Below are positions 26,113 to 36,420 of a DNA stretch of 64,000 nt, one piece after another (within the stretch, counting starts at the first letter, position 1; each line of letters opens with the position of its first letter). Made by a program: the position numbers and the translations under genes. The DNA lies in NCBI RefSeq assembly GCF_900114315.1, contig NZ_FOSQ01000015.1, positions 1 through 64,000 of the forward strand. Reading direction: 5' to 3'. The DNA comes from Falsiroseomonas stagni DSM 19981 (GTDB lineage Bacteria > Pseudomonadota > Alphaproteobacteria > Acetobacterales > Acetobacteraceae). The notes under the pieces were generated by a model. It was given only the letters and a program-made list of their open reading frames with translations. It was not told where the DNA came from and did not search any database.

Positions 26113-26449
26113 GCGAAGGTCCGACTCCGTAACGCGTCCAATGGGGGCTACCTTAACCACGGCTGGCCGCCCCGGCACCAACGCTAAGAGATCGTTTGAC
26201 AATGCTGGCGGCTGAGGGTTCGCGAGGGATTTTTCGACCCTGGCAGGAGCCGGACTTGCCGATGCTGGTTGCATCGGCAAGTTCGGCGTCATGCCGCAGG
26301 CGTGCCTCCGGCACGAGGCCAGGGGCGGAAAAGCCCAGCGAAACCGACCCGTCAGTCTTCTCAAACGGTCTTTAGCCCGCAACCTTGACGACGGCGTGCC
26401 GGGCTGGCCATGGTCCCGCCCCCTTTCACGCCTGGAGCCCGCTGCCCCC
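26113..26449. other. 337-bp divergent intergenic region between NYN gene and thrS
   Basis: No convincing gene lies here. The region should hold divergent promoters for the NYN gene and thrS. TTGACA is present at 26198-26203 but without a good -10 at the right spacing. It contains a long hairpin (26249-26287) and a second short one with CGTGCC/GGCACG arms near 26297-26311, both on the thrS side. Confidence 0.6.
26249..26287 (+). promoter_or_regulatory. 39-nt near-perfect hairpin in the thrS leader
   Basis: The arms GCCGGACTTGCCGATGC and GCATCGGCAAGTTCGGC pair over 17 positions (one G-U) around the loop TGGTT. No T-run follows, so it is not a simple terminator. It lies about 160 bases before the thrS start. 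In E. coli ThrRS represses its own translation by binding hairpins in the thrS leader that imitate tRNA; a comparable operator is one possibility, a DNA-binding site or intergenic repeat another. Confidence 0.6.
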
Positions 26450-28384
26450 ATGCCCGCGATCACCCTGCCCGACGGTTCCGTCCGCGCTTTCGACGGGCCC
26501 GTGACGGGCACGACGATCGCCGCCAGCATCGGCCCCGGCCTGGCCAAGGCGGCACTCGCCATGCAGGTGGACGGCGCGCTGCGCGACCTGTCGCACGAGA
26601 TCACGGGCGACGCCGCCGTGCGCTTCGTCACCCGCAAGGATCCCGAGGCCCTCGACCTGATCCGCCACGACACCGCCCATGTGCTGGCCGAGGCGGTACA
26701 GGAACTGTTCCCGGGCACCCAGGTGACGATCGGCCCGTCGATCGAGAACGGCTTCTACTACGACTTCTCCCGCAACCAGCCCTTCACGACGGAGGATTTC
26801 GCCGCGATCGAGGCGAAGATGCGGGAGATCGTCGCCCGCAACGCCCCCTTCCGCCGCCAGGAGGTGAGCCGGGAGGACGCGATCGCCCTGTTCGAATCGA
26901 AGGGCGAGCGCTTCAAGGTCGAGCTGATCCGGGATCTGCCGGCGTCGGAGACCATCAGCCTCTACAGCCAGGGCGACTGGGTGGACCTCTGCCGCGGCCC
27001 GCATATGCGCGGCACCGGCGATATCGGCACGGCCTTCAAGCTGATGAAGGTGGCCGGGGCCTATTGGCGGGGCGACCACCGCAATCCCGTCCTGTCCCGC
27101 ATCTACGGCACCGCCTGGCGCGACCAGAAGGAACTGGACGCCCACCTCCTCCAGATCGAGGAAGCGGAGAAGCGCGACCACCGCCGCATCGGGCGGGAAA
27201 TGAACCTGTTCCACCTGCAGGAGGAAGCGACCGGCAGCGTCTTCTGGCACCCCAAGGGCTGGAAGCTCTACCGCACGGTGGAGGATTACATGCGCCGCCG
27301 CCTGGATGACGGCGAGTACCAGGAGGTGAAGACCCCCCAGGTGCTGGACCGGAAGCTCTGGGAGCGTTCGGGCCATTGGGAGAACTACCGGAAGAACATG
27401 TTCATGGCGACGGTGGAGGACCAGGACGAGGCGCATCGCCTCCTGGCCCTCAAGCCCATGAACTGCCCCTGCCATGTGCTGATCTTCAACCAGGGCATCC
27501 GCAGCTACCGCGAATTGCCGCTGCGCATGGCCGAATTCGGCGCCTGCCACCGGTATGAGCCCTCGGGCGCGCTGCACGGCATCATGCGGGTGCGCGCCTT
27601 CACGCAGGACGATGCCCACATCTTCTGCGAGGAACACCAGATCGCGGATGAGGCGGTGCGCTTCACCGCGCTGCTCTCGCGCATCTACAAGGACCTCGGC
27701 TTCGAGAGCTTCCGGGTGAAGTTCAGCGACCGGCCCGAACAGCGCGCCGGCGATGACGGCATCTGGGACCGGGCGGAGGGCGCGCTGCATGAGGCGTGCC
27801 TCAAGGCCGGCGTGGATTACGAGATGAACCCGGGGGAGGGCGCCTTCTACGGCCCGAAGCTGGAATTCGTCCTGCGCGACGCCATCGGCCGTGACTGGCA
27901 GTGCGGCACCTTCCAGGTGGATTTCGTGCTGCCGGAGCGGCTGGACGCCGAATACGTGGCGGAGGACGGTTCGCGGAAGCGCCCCGTCATGCTGCACCGC
28001 GCCATCCTCGGCAGCTTCGAACGCTTCCTCGGCATCCTGATCGAACAGCATGCCGGGCGCTTCCCGCTCTGGCTGGCCCCCGTGCAGGTGGTGGTGGCGA
28101 CCATCGTGGACGATGCCGCCCCCTTCGCGAAGGAAGCGGCGGAGGCGCTGCGAAAGGCCGGGCTGCGGGTGGACCTCGACCTTCGGAACGAGAAGATCAA
28201 CCGCAAGGTCCCCGACCACATCGCCCAGCGCGTGCCGGTGCTGGTGGTGGTCGGGCGGCGGGAGGCGGAGGAGCGCAAGCTGGTGCTGCGCCGCCTGCCG
28301 GGGCGGGACCAGGTGGAATTGCCGCTTGCGGAGGCGGTGGCGACGCTCTCGGCCGAGGCGACGCCCCCCGATATCCGCGGCTGA
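26450..28384 (+). CDS. thrS: Threonyl-tRNA synthetase
   Basis: The 644-residue enzyme charges tRNA-Thr in the cytoplasm. It has the N-terminal TGS domain ([14 protein letters not shown]), the editing domain with [11 protein letters not shown], the class II catalytic core with the zinc ligands in [10 protein letters not shown] and later His residues, motif 2 [15 protein letters not shown], and the C-terminal anticodon-binding domain ([14 protein letters not shown]). Length is normal. ATG 26450 was chosen because it gives the family N-terminus; a longer in-frame reading upstream crosses the intergenic hairpins. infC follows on the same strand. Confidence 0.97.
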   Translation: MPAITLPDGSVRAFDGPVTGTTIAASIGPGLAKAALAMQVDGALRDLSHEITGDAAVRFVTRKDPEALDLIRHDTAHVLAEAVQELFPGTQVTIGPSIENGFYYDFSRNQPFTTEDFAAIEAKMREIVARNAPFRRQEVSREDAIALFESKGERFKVELIRDLPASETISLYSQGDWVDLCRGPHMRGTGDIGTAFKLMKVAGAYWRGDHRNPVLSRIYGTAWRDQKELDAHLLQIEEAEKRDHRRIGREMNLFHLQEEATGSVFWHPKGWKLYRTVEDYMRRRLDDGEYQEVKTPQVLDRKLWERSGHWENYRKNMFMATVEDQDEAHRLLALKPMNCPCHVLIFNQGIRSYRELPLRMAEFGACHRYEPSGALHGIMRVRAFTQDDAHIFCEEHQIADEAVRFTALLSRIYKDLGFESFRVKFSDRPEQRAGDDGIWDRAEGALHEACLKAGVDYEMNPGEGAFYGPKLEFVLRDAIGRDWQCGTFQVDFVLPERLDAEYVAEDGSRKRPVMLHRAILGSFERFLGILIEQHAGRFPLWLAPVQVVVATIVDDAAPFAKEAAEALRKAGLRVDLDLRNEKINRKVPDHIAQRVPVLVVVGRREAEERKLVLRRLPGRDQVELPLAEAVATLSAEATPPDIRG

Positions 28385-28430
28385 GCGGCATTTTTCGGCC
28401 CGGTCCGGCCCTGCCCATTAGTGCAGCGGC

Positions 28431-28459
28431 TTGCACCGGGCCCGCCCACTCGCCATAAC
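28431..28459 (+). promoter_or_regulatory. Probable promoter of infC
   Basis: TTGCAC (28431-28436), 17 bases, CATAAC (28454-28459). The -10 lies 38 bases before the proposed infC start and the local sequence is less GC-rich than its surroundings. infC could also be read through from thrS. Confidence 0.45.
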
Positions 28460-28497
28460 AATGAGACACTAGCCTTGAACAGCGACAGGAGAGCGCC

Positions 28498-29037
28498 ATA
28501 GCCCGTGGTCCAATGCCCGCCCAGATGCCGACGAGAGACGGCCCGCGGGTCAATGAGGATATCCGAGTCCCCCAGGTCCGCCTGATCGACCAGGATGGGG
28601 AGATGATCGGCGTGATGTCGGCGCGCGAGGCGCTTCTGCGCGCCTATGACGTCGGGCTCGACCTGCTCGAGATCAGCCCGAACGCCATTCCGCCGGTCTG
28701 CAAGATCCTCGACTACGGCAAGTACAAGTACGAGCAGCAGAAGAAGGCCAACGAGGCGCGCAAGCGCCAGAAGGTCGTCGAGCTGAAGGAAATCAAGGTC
28801 CGTCCGAATATCGACGACCATGATTACGGCGTGAAGATGCGCCAGATGAAGGACTTCATCGGCGAGGGTGACAAGGTGAAGGTCACGCTCCGCTTCCGCG
28901 GCCGCGAAATGGCCCACCAGGACCTCGGCCTGAAGGTGCTGGACCGGATCCGGACGGAACTGGCCGAGACGACGAAGGTCGAACAGATGCCGCGGCTCGA
29001 GAACCGGCAGATGATCATGGTCCTGGCGCCGAAGTAA
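28498..29037 (+). CDS. infC: Translation initiation factor IF-3, probable AUA start
   Basis: IF-3 binds the 30S subunit and checks start codons. The protein has the two-domain plan: [15 protein letters not shown], then the lysine-rich linker helix [18 protein letters not shown], then [14 protein letters not shown] in the C-domain. The first ATG (28513) has no ribosome site. Five codons upstream an ATA at 28498 follows AGGAGAG (28487-28493) at ideal spacing and adds the residues (M)ARGP. infC genes of other bacteria use rare AUU/AUC/AUA starts so that IF-3 represses its own translation. I therefore place the start at ATA 28498 (179 residues); ATG 28513 gives 174. Confidence 0.93.
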   Translation: MARGPMPAQMPTRDGPRVNEDIRVPQVRLIDQDGEMIGVMSAREALLRAYDVGLDLLEISPNAIPPVCKILDYGKYKYEQQKKANEARKRQKVVELKEIKVRPNIDDHDYGVKMRQMKDFIGEGDKVKVTLRFRGREMAHQDLGLKVLDRIRTELAETTKVEQMPRLENRQMIMVLAPK

Positions 29038-29060
29038 CCGGCAGCCGGCCTCTGATACGG

Positions 29061-29100
29061 GGCAAGGCCCGCGCCATCACTGGCGCGGGCCTTGCCGTTT
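29061..29100 (+). terminator. Rho-independent terminator after infC
   Basis: A perfect 15-bp stem, GGCAAGGCCCGCGCC with GGCGCGGGCCTTGCC, closes the loop ATCACT and is followed by GTTT. It starts 23 bases after the infC stop. Confidence 0.9.
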
Positions 29101-29110
29101 CCGGGGATGC

Positions 29111-29139
29111 TTGACCGGGGCGCCAATCGGCCTTAATCG
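29111..29139 (+). promoter_or_regulatory. Probable promoter of the ffh-rpsP-rimM-trmD-rplS operon
   Basis: TTGACC (29111-29116) and TAATCG (29134-29139) are 17 bases apart, immediately after the infC terminator and about 138 bases before ffh. Confidence 0.5.
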
Positions 29140-29276
29140 CACCCTCCGGTCCGCCCTGGACCTGATCGGTCGCCCCGCCTGATGCGGTGCGGCTCCGTCG
29201 CTCCGCGAAGGCTCGCGCAGCGGCGCGATTTCGTTTGGGGCGGTCTCAACGGGCTTTTAGGGGATTTCCCGCCGCG

Positions 29277-30656
29277 ATGTTCGAGGCGCTGGGCAACAGG
29301 CTGACAGGGGTTTTCGACAAGCTGCGCCGCCGTGGCGCGCTGACGGATGCCGATGTCCAGGAAGCGCTGCGCGAGGTTCGCGTGGCGTTGCTGGAAGCCG
29401 ACGTCGCCCTGCCCGTGGTGAAGGACCTCGTGACCCGCGTGCGCGAACGCGCCGTGGGGCAGGAAGTCATCCGCTCCGTCTCCCCCGCGCAGCAGGTCAT
29501 CAAGATCGTCAACGACGCGCTGGTCGAAGCGCTGGGTGGCGGCGAGGGTGACGATGGCAAGCGCGGGCTGGACCTGAACGCGCCGTCCCCGATCCCCATC
29601 CTGATGGTCGGCCTCCAGGGTTCGGGCAAGACCACCACCTCCGGCAAGATCGCGCTGCGGCTGCGGACGCGGGAGCGGAAGAAGGTGCTGCTGGCGTCGC
29701 TCGACGTGCACCGCCCGGCCGCGCAGCTTCAGTTGCAGACGCTCGCCGACCAGGCGGAGGTGACGGGCCTGCCCATCATCGCCGGCCAGACGCCGCGGCA
29801 GATCGCCGAGCGCGCGATGGATGTCGGCCGCCGAGAGCTCTACGACATCGTCATCCTCGACACCGCCGGTCGCCTGGCGATCGACGAGGCGCTGATGGCC
29901 GAGGTCGCGGACGTGAAGGCGTTCGTGAAGCCGCATGAGACGCTGCTGGTCGTCGATGCGATGACCGGCCAGGACGCGGTCAATACCGCCAAGGCGTTCC
30001 AGGAAAAGGTCGGCGTCACCGGCATCGTCATGACGCGCGTCGATGGCGATGCGCGCGGTGGCGCGGCGCTGTCCATGCGGGCCGTGACCGGCGCGCCGAT
30101 CAAGCTGCTCGGCGCCGGTGAGAAGCTGGACGCGCTGGAGGATTTCCATCCGGATCGCATCGCGAACCGGATCCTCGGCATGGGGGATATCGTCAGCCTC
30201 GTTGAGAGGGCTGCCGAGACCATCGACCAGGCGGAAGCCGAGAAGCTTGCGAAGAAGATGCAGAAGGGGTCGTTCGACCTCGAGGACTACGCATCGCAGA
30301 TCAAGCAGATCGGCAAGATGGGCTCGCTGTCCGGCATCCTCGGGATGCTGCCGGGCGTGGGCAAGATCAAGTCGCAGATCGAGAACGCCAACCTCGACCA
30401 GACCGTGCTGAAGCGCCAGGCCGCGATCATCGGATCGATGACGCCGAAGGAGCGACGCAACCCCGACCTGCTGAAGGCCTCGCGCAAGCGGCGCATCGCG
30501 GCCGGTTCCGGCACCACGGTGCAGGACGTGAACCGCCTGCTGAAGCAGTTCGACGAGATGTCCGCGATGATGAAGCGGATGAACAAGCTCGGCCAGAAGG
30601 GGCTGATGCGGGGTGGACTTGCTGCCCTCATGCCCCAAGGCCGGAGGCCGTTCTGA
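29277..30656 (+). CDS. ffh: Signal recognition particle protein Ffh
   Basis: The 459-residue SRP54-type GTPase targets nascent membrane proteins with SRP RNA and FtsY. It has the N domain ([20 protein letters not shown]), the G domain with [16 protein letters not shown] (G1), [17 protein letters not shown] (G3) and [10 protein letters not shown], and the methionine-rich M domain ([20 protein letters not shown]). ATG 29277 gives the standard N-terminus. It heads a conserved translation cluster with rpsP 55 bases downstream. Confidence 0.97.
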   Translation: MFEALGNRLTGVFDKLRRRGALTDADVQEALREVRVALLEADVALPVVKDLVTRVRERAVGQEVIRSVSPAQQVIKIVNDALVEALGGGEGDDGKRGLDLNAPSPIPILMVGLQGSGKTTTSGKIALRLRTRERKKVLLASLDVHRPAAQLQLQTLADQAEVTGLPIIAGQTPRQIAERAMDVGRRELYDIVILDTAGRLAIDEALMAEVADVKAFVKPHETLLVVDAMTGQDAVNTAKAFQEKVGVTGIVMTRVDGDARGGAALSMRAVTGAPIKLLGAGEKLDALEDFHPDRIANRILGMGDIVSLVERAAETIDQAEAEKLAKKMQKGSFDLEDYASQIKQIGKMGSLSGILGMLPGVGKIKSQIENANLDQTVLKRQAAIIGSMTPKERRNPDLLKASRKRRIAAGSGTTVQDVNRLLKQFDEMSAMMKRMNKLGQKGLMRGGLAALMPQGRRPF

Positions 30657-30711
30657 TGAACGTCCCTGGCAACCGACGACCTTTCTAGACGATCAGGAGA
30701 AGGTAACCCTC

Positions 30712-31041
30712 ATGGGCCTCAAGATTCGCCTCGCCCGCGCCGGCGCCAAGAAGCGTCCCTACTACCACATCGTGGTGGCGGACAGCCGCAGCCCGCGCGA
30801 CGGCCGCTTCATCGAGAAGCTGGGCAGCTACAACCCGATGCTGCCGTCGGACCACGCCGACCGCGTGCGCCTGTCCGCCGAGCGCATCACCTACTGGAAG
30901 TCCGTCGGCGCCCTGCCGACGGAGCGCGTGGCGAAGTTCCTGGGCCATGCCGGCCTGGCGCCGATGCCGGTGTACGCCGAGCAGCCGAAGCAGTCCGCGC
31001 CGAAGAAGAAGGCGCAGGAACGCGCCGCGGCCGGCGGCTGA
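30712..31041 (+). CDS. rpsP: 30S ribosomal protein S16
   Basis: The 109-residue protein starts [20 protein letters not shown] and contains [18 protein letters not shown], the S16 signature. The C-terminal extension rich in Lys and Ala ([14 protein letters not shown]) is usual in Alphaproteobacteria. ATG 30712 has AGGAGAAGG upstream. Order ffh-rpsP-rimM-trmD-rplS is the conserved bacterial one. Confidence 0.98.
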   Translation: MGLKIRLARAGAKKRPYYHIVVADSRSPRDGRFIEKLGSYNPMLPSDHADRVRLSAERITYWKSVGALPTERVAKFLGHAGLAPMPVYAEQPKQSAPKKKAQERAAAGG

Positions 31042-31062
31042 TTGCCCTAGGCGGATCGGGTC

Positions 31063-31593
31063 ATGCGGGTGCAGCGCGTGCTGGTGGGGGAGGTGGGGCG
31101 GCCGCATGGCGTGCGTGGCCTCGTGCGCCTGCATGCCTTCACCGCCGACCCTCGCGCCATCGGCAGCTATGGCCCGCTGACCGACCAGTCCGGCACCAAG
31201 GTGTTCCGCATCACGCCGCTGCCTGACGGGCTCGGCCGGATCGAGGGGGTCGCGGATCGCGACGCCGCCGCCCGGCTGACCGGCACGAAGCTGTATGTGG
31301 AACGCAGCCAATTGCCGCCGCCCTCCGACCCGGACGAGTTCTACCTCAGTGACCTCGAGGGCCTCGCGGCCTTCGCGGAGGATGGGGTGGCGATCGGCAC
31401 GGTGCGGCTGGTGGAGGATCACGGCGCGGGGCCCTTCCTCATCATCGACGGAAGCGCGGGCGAACTCCTGCTGCCTTTCACCAGGGCCTGCGTGCCGGTG
31501 GTGGATGTGGCGGGCGGGCGGATCACCGTGGTGCCGCCGGCGGAAGTGCTGGTGCGGCCCGAGGCCGGCGAAGGGCAGGGGGCGGCGGCATGA
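31063..31593 (+). CDS. rimM: 16S rRNA processing/maturation protein RimM
   Basis: The 176-residue protein has the N-terminal RimM barrel ([21 protein letters not shown]) and the C-terminal PRC-barrel ([29 protein letters not shown]). It binds S19 and helps mature the 30S head. Its stop overlaps the trmD start (ATGA), so the two are translationally coupled. Confidence 0.96.
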   Translation: MRVQRVLVGEVGRPHGVRGLVRLHAFTADPRAIGSYGPLTDQSGTKVFRITPLPDGLGRIEGVADRDAAARLTGTKLYVERSQLPPPSDPDEFYLSDLEGLAAFAEDGVAIGTVRLVEDHGAGPFLIIDGSAGELLLPFTRACVPVVDVAGGRITVVPPAEVLVRPEAGEGQGAAA

Positions 31594-32372
31594 CCTGGCG
31601 GGCCACCATCCTGACGCTGTTCCCGGACATGTTTCCGGGGCCGCTCGGCCTGTCCCTGGCGGGCCGCGCGCTGCGCGAGGAACGCTGGGCGATCGAGGCG
31701 CTGGATATCCGCAGCTTCGCGACGGACCGCCACCGCACCGTGGACGACACGCCCTTCGGGGGCGGCGCGGGCATGGTGATGCGCCCGGATGTGCTGGACG
31801 TGGCCTGCGAGGCCGCGACCAGCCGCAACCCCGGCGCGCCCCTGGTCTACCTGACGCCCCGCGGGCGCCGTCTGGACCAGGCGCTGGTGCGGGAATTGGC
31901 GGCGGGGCCTGGCGTGACGGTGCTGTGCGGCCGCTATGAGGGCGTCGACCAGCGCGTGATCGAGGCCCGCGGGATGCTGGAAGTCTCGGCCGGCGATTTC
32001 GTGCTCTCCGGCGGCGAACCCGCCGCCCTGCTGATGCTCGACGCCTGCATCCGGCTGCTGCCGGGTGTCATGGGCGGCGCCGCATCGGCGGAGGAGGAGA
32101 GCCACGGCGCCGAGGGGCTGCTGGAATACCCCCACTACACGCGGCCCGCCGAATGGCAGGGCCGCAAGGTGCCGGAGGTGCTGCTCTCCGGCCACCATGC
32201 GGAGGTCGCGCGCTGGCGGCGCGCGGAAGCGGAAGCGGCGACGCGGACGCGGCGACCCGACCTCTGGGACCAACATCTTCTCCGCGCTCGCGCGGAACCC
32301 AACCCCCGCGCTAGCGCGGAAACCAAACAGGCAAAGGCGGGGCGGCTGGACGGCCACCCGGCCGCCGCCTAA
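31590..32372 (+). CDS. trmD: tRNA (guanine-N1)-methyltransferase TrmD
   Basis: The 260-residue SPOUT enzyme methylates G37 of tRNAs read by CNN codons. The trefoil-knot SAM site is seen as [33 protein letters not shown] and [30 protein letters not shown] is also diagnostic. After the normal end (TRRPDLWDQ) there is a tail of about 25 residues containing an 8-residue duplication, LRARAEPN and PRASAETK, from a 24-bp DNA repeat. The tail is unlikely to matter for catalysis. Confidence 0.97.
   Translation: MTWRATILTLFPDMFPGPLGLSLAGRALREERWAIEALDIRSFATDRHRTVDDTPFGGGAGMVMRPDVLDVACEAATSRNPGAPLVYLTPRGRRLDQALVRELAAGPGVTVLCGRYEGVDQRVIEARGMLEVSAGDFVLSGGEPAALLMLDACIRLLPGVMGGAASAEEESHGAEGLLEYPHYTRPAEWQGRKVPEVLLSGHHAEVARWRRAEAEAATRTRRPDLWDQHLLRARAEPNPRASAETKQAKAGRLDGHPAAA
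32282..32327 (+). repeat. In-frame 24-bp direct repeat in the 3' end of trmD
   Basis: Two copies (32282-32303 and 32306-32327) of a sequence beginning CCGCGCTNGCGCGGAA are spaced exactly 24 bases apart and so preserve the frame. Each copy also contains a CCGCGC/GCGCGG inverted repeat. Confidence 0.75.
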
Positions 32373-32399
32373 TTGCTTCAGACGGAAGGAACCACCCCG

Positions 32400-32780
32400 A
32401 TGAACCTGCTCCAGCAGTTCGAGGCCGCCCAGCAGGCGAAGCTCTCGGCCAACCGCACCACGCCGGAATTCGATGCGGGCGACACGCTCCGCGTCATGGT
32501 GAAGGTCGTGGAAGGGGAGCGTATCCGCACCCAGGCCTATGAAGGCGTCTGCATCGCCCGCAGCAACCGCGGCCTGAACAGCAACTTCACCGTGCGCAAG
32601 CTGTCCTATGGCGAGGGCGTGGAGCGCGTCTTCCCGCTGTTCAGCCCGAATGTCGCGGAGATCGTCGTGGTGCGCCGCGGCAAGGTGCGGCGCGCGAAGC
32701 TGTATTACCTGCGTGGCCGGACGGGCAAGTCCGCCCGCATCGAGGAGCGGGCGCGGGCGAAGGTCGAAGCCACGGCCTGA
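32400..32780 (+). CDS. rplS: 50S ribosomal protein L19
   Basis: The 126-residue protein has the L19 signatures [20 protein letters not shown] and [19 protein letters not shown], and [15 protein letters not shown] near the end. It sits at the 30S-50S interface. ATG 32400 is preceded by GGAAGGAACC. It is the last gene of the cluster and is followed by a strong terminator. Confidence 0.98.
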   Translation: MNLLQQFEAAQQAKLSANRTTPEFDAGDTLRVMVKVVEGERIRTQAYEGVCIARSNRGLNSNFTVRKLSYGEGVERVFPLFSPNVAEIVVVRRGKVRRAKLYYLRGRTGKSARIEERARAKVEATA

Positions 32781-32797
32781 GCCAACGCCTAACCGAA

Positions 32798-32827
32798 CGC
32801 CCCGGCCCACCAGGCCGGGGCGCTTTT
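32798..32827 (+). terminator. Rho-independent terminator after rplS
   Basis: The stem CGCCCCGGCC/GGCCGGGGCG closes loop CACCA and is followed by CTTTT. It separates rplS from leuC, 20 bases before the leuC start. Confidence 0.9.
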
Positions 32828-32846
32828 GTCTTGGGGGAAATCGGGA

Positions 32847-34277
32847 ATGTCGGCCACGAAGCCGCGTACGTTGTTCGACAAGATCTGGGATGCGCATGTC
32901 GTCGAGGCGCTGCCCGACGGCACCGCGGTTCTCTACATCGACAAGCACCTCACGCATGAGGTGACGAGCCCGCAGGCCTTTGAAGGCCTCAGGCTTGCCG
33001 GCCGCAAGGTGCGCCGCCCGGATGCGACGATCGCCGTCGTGGACCACAACATCGCCACCGATGCCAGCCGCTACGGCACCATCGAGGACCCCGAGAGCCG
33101 CACGCAGGTCGAGACGCTGGAAGCCAACGTCAAGGCCTTCGGCATCCCCTACATCCCGCTGACCGACAAGCGCCAGGGCATCGTCCACGTCATCGGCCCG
33201 GAACTGGGCCTGAGCCTGCCCGGCATGACGATCGTCTGCGGCGACAGCCACACCTCCACCCATGGCGCCATGGGCGCACTGGCCTTCGGCATCGGCACGT
33301 CGGAGGTCGAGCACGTGCTCGCCACCCAGACGCTGCTGCAGAAGCCCGCGAAGAACATGCGCGTGAGGGTGGACGGCAAGCTGCCCGCGGGCTGCACCGC
33401 CAAGGACATCGTGCTGGCCATCATCGGCAAGATCGGCACCGCCGGCGGCACCGGCCATGTCATCGAATTCGCCGGCGAGGCGATCCGCGCGCTCGACATG
33501 GCGGGCCGGATGACGGTCTGCAACATGTCGATCGAGGCCGGCGCCCGTGCCGGCATGGTGGCGCCGGACCAGACCACTTTCGACTACGTGAAGGGCCGCC
33601 CCTTCGCGCCGAAGGGCGAGGCCTATGACCGCGCCGTCGCCTGGTGGAAGACCCTGCCCTCTGACGAAGGCGCCGTCTTCGACAAGGAAGTCACGCTCGA
33701 CGCTGCCACGATCGTCCCGCAGATGACCTGGGGCACGAGCCCCGAGGATGTGCTGCCGGTCACCGGCAGCGTGCCGAACCCCGCCGACATCGCGGATGAG
33801 GCGCGGCGCGCGCAGGTGCAGCGCATGGTCGACTACATGGGACTGACACCAGGCCAGAAGCTGACCGACCTCAAGGTCGATGTCGTCTTCGTGGGCTCCT
33901 GCACCAACAGCCGGATCGAGGACATCCGCGCCGCCGCCGCCATCGCGAAGGGCCGCAAGGTTGCCTCCCATGTCCGCGCGCTTGTCGTGCCGGGCTCCGG
34001 CCTGGTGAAGGAAGCGGCGGAAGCCGAGGGGCTGGACAAGATCCTGCTCGAAGCGGGCTTCGAATGGCGGGAAGCCGGGTGTTCCATGTGCCTCGGCATG
34101 AACCCGGACAAGCTGAAGCCCGGCCAGCGCAGCGCCAGCACGTCCAACCGCAACTTCGAGGGGCGCCAGGGCATGGGCGGCCGCACCCACCTCGTCTCCC
34201 CCGCCATGGCGGCGGCGGCGGCGATCGCGGGCCACTTTGTCGATGTGCGCGACTACCAGCCGAAGGAGGGCGTGTGA
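32847..34277 (+). CDS. leuC: 3-isopropylmalate dehydratase large subunit
   Basis: The 476-residue aconitase-family protein isomerises 2- to 3-isopropylmalate in leucine synthesis together with LeuD. The [4Fe-4S] ligands are C352 (GSCTNSR), C412 and C415 (AGCSMCLG). [13 protein letters not shown] and [12 protein letters not shown] are typical. ATG 32847 is preferred to a TTG upstream because it matches the family start; a purine-rich GGGGGAAATCGGG lies before it. Confidence 0.97.
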   Translation: MSATKPRTLFDKIWDAHVVEALPDGTAVLYIDKHLTHEVTSPQAFEGLRLAGRKVRRPDATIAVVDHNIATDASRYGTIEDPESRTQVETLEANVKAFGIPYIPLTDKRQGIVHVIGPELGLSLPGMTIVCGDSHTSTHGAMGALAFGIGTSEVEHVLATQTLLQKPAKNMRVRVDGKLPAGCTAKDIVLAIIGKIGTAGGTGHVIEFAGEAIRALDMAGRMTVCNMSIEAGARAGMVAPDQTTFDYVKGRPFAPKGEAYDRAVAWWKTLPSDEGAVFDKEVTLDAATIVPQMTWGTSPEDVLPVTGSVPNPADIADEARRAQVQRMVDYMGLTPGQKLTDLKVDVVFVGSCTNSRIEDIRAAAAIAKGRKVASHVRALVVPGSGLVKEAAEAEGLDKILLEAGFEWREAGCSMCLGMNPDKLKPGQRSASTSNRNFEGRQGMGGRTHLVSPAMAAAAAIAGHFVDVRDYQPKEGV

Positions 34278-34278
34278 G

Positions 34279-34899
34279 ATGAGGGCCTTCACCACGCTCA
34301 CCGGCATCGCGGCGCCGATGCCGCTGGCCAATGTCGACACCGACAAGATCATCCCCGGCCGCTTCCTGAAGACCATCCAGCGCACGGGGCTCGGCAAGCA
34401 CCTGTTCGCGAACATGCGCTACGAGGATGACGGGTCGGAGAAGCCGGATTTCGTGCTGAACCAGGAGCCCTACCGGCAGGCGGAGATCCTGGTCGCCTAC
34501 GAGAATTTCGGCTGCGGCTCCTCGCGCGAACACGCCCCCTGGGCGCTGCTTGATTTCGGCATCCGCTGCGTCATCGCGCCCGATTTCGCGGACATCTTCC
34601 ACAACAACAGCTTCAAGAACGGCGTGCTGCCGGTGAAGCTGCCGCGGGAGATCTGCGAACAGTTGATGGAGGATGCGCGCCTCGGCGCCAATTCCCGCAT
34701 CACCATCGACCTGGAACGCCAGGTGGTGGTGCGCCCGAATGGGGAGGAGATCCCCTTCACCATCGACCCCTTCCGCCGCCATTTGCTGCTGAACGGCCTC
34801 GACGATATCGGCCAGACCATGCAGCACGCGCCCGCCATCGATGGGTTCGAGGCGAAGCAGCGCGCGGCGCAGCCCTGGCTCTACGACGCCAAGGTCTGA
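34279..34899 (+). CDS. leuD: 3-isopropylmalate dehydratase small subunit
   Basis: The 206-residue swivelling domain protein starts [20 protein letters not shown] and has [12 protein letters not shown] and the substrate loop [15 protein letters not shown]. It forms the active heterodimer with LeuC. A ribosome site (GAAGGAGG) overlaps the end of leuC and the two genes are separated by a single base. Confidence 0.97.
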   Translation: MRAFTTLTGIAAPMPLANVDTDKIIPGRFLKTIQRTGLGKHLFANMRYEDDGSEKPDFVLNQEPYRQAEILVAYENFGCGSSREHAPWALLDFGIRCVIAPDFADIFHNNSFKNGVLPVKLPREICEQLMEDARLGANSRITIDLERQVVVRPNGEEIPFTIDPFRRHLLLNGLDDIGQTMQHAPAIDGFEAKQRAAQPWLYDAKV

Positions 34900-34906
34900 C
34901 CATCGG

Positions 34907-34926
34907 GCGGGGGCCGCGGCCCCCGC
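34907..34926. repeat. 20-bp GC-rich palindrome between leuD and leuB
   Basis: GCGGGGGCC and GGCCCCCGC flank a two-base centre. It could form a very stable hairpin in the leuD-leuB message. No T-run follows, so full termination is unlikely; an effect on mRNA stability or partial termination is possible. Confidence 0.6.
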
Positions 34927-34959
34927 ACTTCCACGACCGTCCCCAGGACCACCGCATCC

Positions 34960-36072
34960 ATGCCCGCGAACAAGAAGCTCCTCATCCTTCCCGGCGACGG
35001 GATCGGCCCCGAGGTGATGCGCGAAGTGCGCCGCATCATCGACTGGATGGATCGCCGCCGTTCCGTGACCTTCGAGGTGAAGGAAGGTGTCGTCGGTGGC
35101 GCCGCGCTGGACGCCACCGGCAGCCCCTGCCCGGATGAGACGGTGGCCGCCGCCGCCGAAGCCGATGCCGTGCTGTTCGGCTCCGTCGGCGGGCCGAAGT
35201 GGGACAGTCTGCCCTTCGACCAGCGCCCGGAACTCGGCATCCTGCGGCTGCGCAAGGACCTTGGCCTGTTTGCCAACCTGCGTCCCGCCGTCGTGCTCGA
35301 CCCGCTCGCCGATGCCTCCGCGCTCCGCCCGGAACTGGTCCGCGGGCTCGACATCATGATCGTGCGGGAGACGACGGGCGGCATCTATTTCGGCGAGCCC
35401 CGCGGCATCCATGTGAATGAGCAGGGAAGGCGCGTCGGCATCGACACGGAAATCTATTCCGAGGACGAGATCGCCCGCGTCGCGCGCGTCGCCTTCGACA
35501 TCGCCCGCAAGCGTAGCCGCAAGCTGACCAGCGTGGAGAAGGCCAACGTCATGCAGTCCGGCCGCCTCTGGCGCGCCGTGGTCGGCGAAGTGGGCGCGGC
35601 GGAATACCCGGATGTCGAGCTGCAGCACATGTATGCCGACAATTGCGCGATGCAGCTGGCGAGCCGCCCGAAGCAGTTCGACGTCATCCTCGGCGGCAAT
35701 TTGTTCGGCGACGTGCTGTCCGACCTGGCGGCGGCGCTGACCGGCTCGCTCGGCATGCTGCCCTCCGCCACGCTCGGCGCCGTGCAGCCTTCCGGCAAGC
35801 GGCATGCGCTGTACGAACCCATCCATGGCAGCGCGCCGGACATCGCGGGCAAGGGTGTCGCCAATCCCTGCGCGCAGATCCTGTCCTTCGCCATGCTGCT
35901 GCGCCTGTCCTTCGGCATGGATGAGGATGCGAAGCTGATCGAGACGGCGGTGGAGAAGGTGCTGGCCGGTGGCCTCCGCACCGCCGACATCATGTCCACC
36001 GGCCGCGCCCGCGTCGGCACGACCGTGATGGGTGAGGCCGTGCTGCGGGAGCTGGAAAAGCTCTCGGCGTAA
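34960..36072 (+). CDS. leuB: 3-isopropylmalate dehydrogenase
   Basis: The 370-residue NAD-dependent enzyme oxidatively decarboxylates 3-isopropylmalate to 2-ketoisocaproate. It shows [14 protein letters not shown], the substrate-binding ELTGG-like [23 protein letters not shown], and the NAD site [15 protein letters not shown]. Length is normal. It completes leuC-leuD-leuB; leuA is not in the window. Confidence 0.97.
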   Translation: MPANKKLLILPGDGIGPEVMREVRRIIDWMDRRRSVTFEVKEGVVGGAALDATGSPCPDETVAAAAEADAVLFGSVGGPKWDSLPFDQRPELGILRLRKDLGLFANLRPAVVLDPLADASALRPELVRGLDIMIVRETTGGIYFGEPRGIHVNEQGRRVGIDTEIYSEDEIARVARVAFDIARKRSRKLTSVEKANVMQSGRLWRAVVGEVGAAEYPDVELQHMYADNCAMQLASRPKQFDVILGGNLFGDVLSDLAAALTGSLGMLPSATLGAVQPSGKRHALYEPIHGSAPDIAGKGVANPCAQILSFAMLLRLSFGMDEDAKLIETAVEKVLAGGLRTADIMSTGRARVGTTVMGEAVLRELEKLSA

Positions 36073-36084
36073 AATTGGTGACAA

Positions 36085-36121
36085 GGGATGGGCGGAGGGG
36101 TTGCGCCCCCCCGCCCGTCCC
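36085..36121 (+). terminator. Hairpin after leuB, possible terminator
   Basis: GGGATGGGCGG pairs with CCGCCCGTCCC (one G-U), and inside it GGGG pairs with CCCC. The stem is strong but followed by GCTAAATC rather than a T-run, so termination efficiency is uncertain. Confidence 0.45.
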
Positions 36122-36140
36122 GCTAAATCGCCCCCCGTGC

Positions 36141-36217
36141 GGACCCGTAGCTCAATTGGATAGAGCACCAGACTACGGATCTGGGGGTTAGGAGTTCGAA
36201 TCTCTTCGGGTCCGCCA
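36141..36217 (+). tRNA. tRNA-Arg (anticodon ACG)
   Basis: Standard cloverleaf: acceptor GGACCCG/CGGGTCC, D-arm TAGCTCAATTGGATAGAGCA, anticodon stem CCAGA/TCTGG around CTACGGA (anticodon ACG, probably edited to ICG by TadA), T-arm GAGTTCGAATCTC, and encoded CCA at 36215-36217. Confidence 0.96.
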
Positions 36218-36241
36218 TCACCCACCCCTGAGTTACTGCGC

Positions 36242-36270
36242 AAGCCGCGGCATCAGCCGCGGCTTTATTC
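36242..36270 (+). terminator. Terminator downstream of tRNA-Arg
   Basis: The 10-bp stem AAGCCGCGGC/GCCGCGGCTT closes the tetraloop ATCA and runs into TATTCGTTTC. It fits transcription ending 25 bases after the tRNA. Confidence 0.8.
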
Positions 36271-36420
36271 GTTTCTGGGCCACGCGATGGCCCGGCGCGG
36301 GTAACCGCGGGACGCAGCGGGCGATACGCCAGATCAACCTGGATTGCTGTCCGGGGACCATCCCGACACGTGCCGGTTGAGCTATGCCCGCGGGGCGATC
36401 TCGGGCATTTTGGCCCCAGA

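Noticed and set aside
26195-26230. TTGACA as a thrS promoter
   Set aside because: No acceptable -10 at 16-18 bases; kept only as a remark in the intergenic entry.
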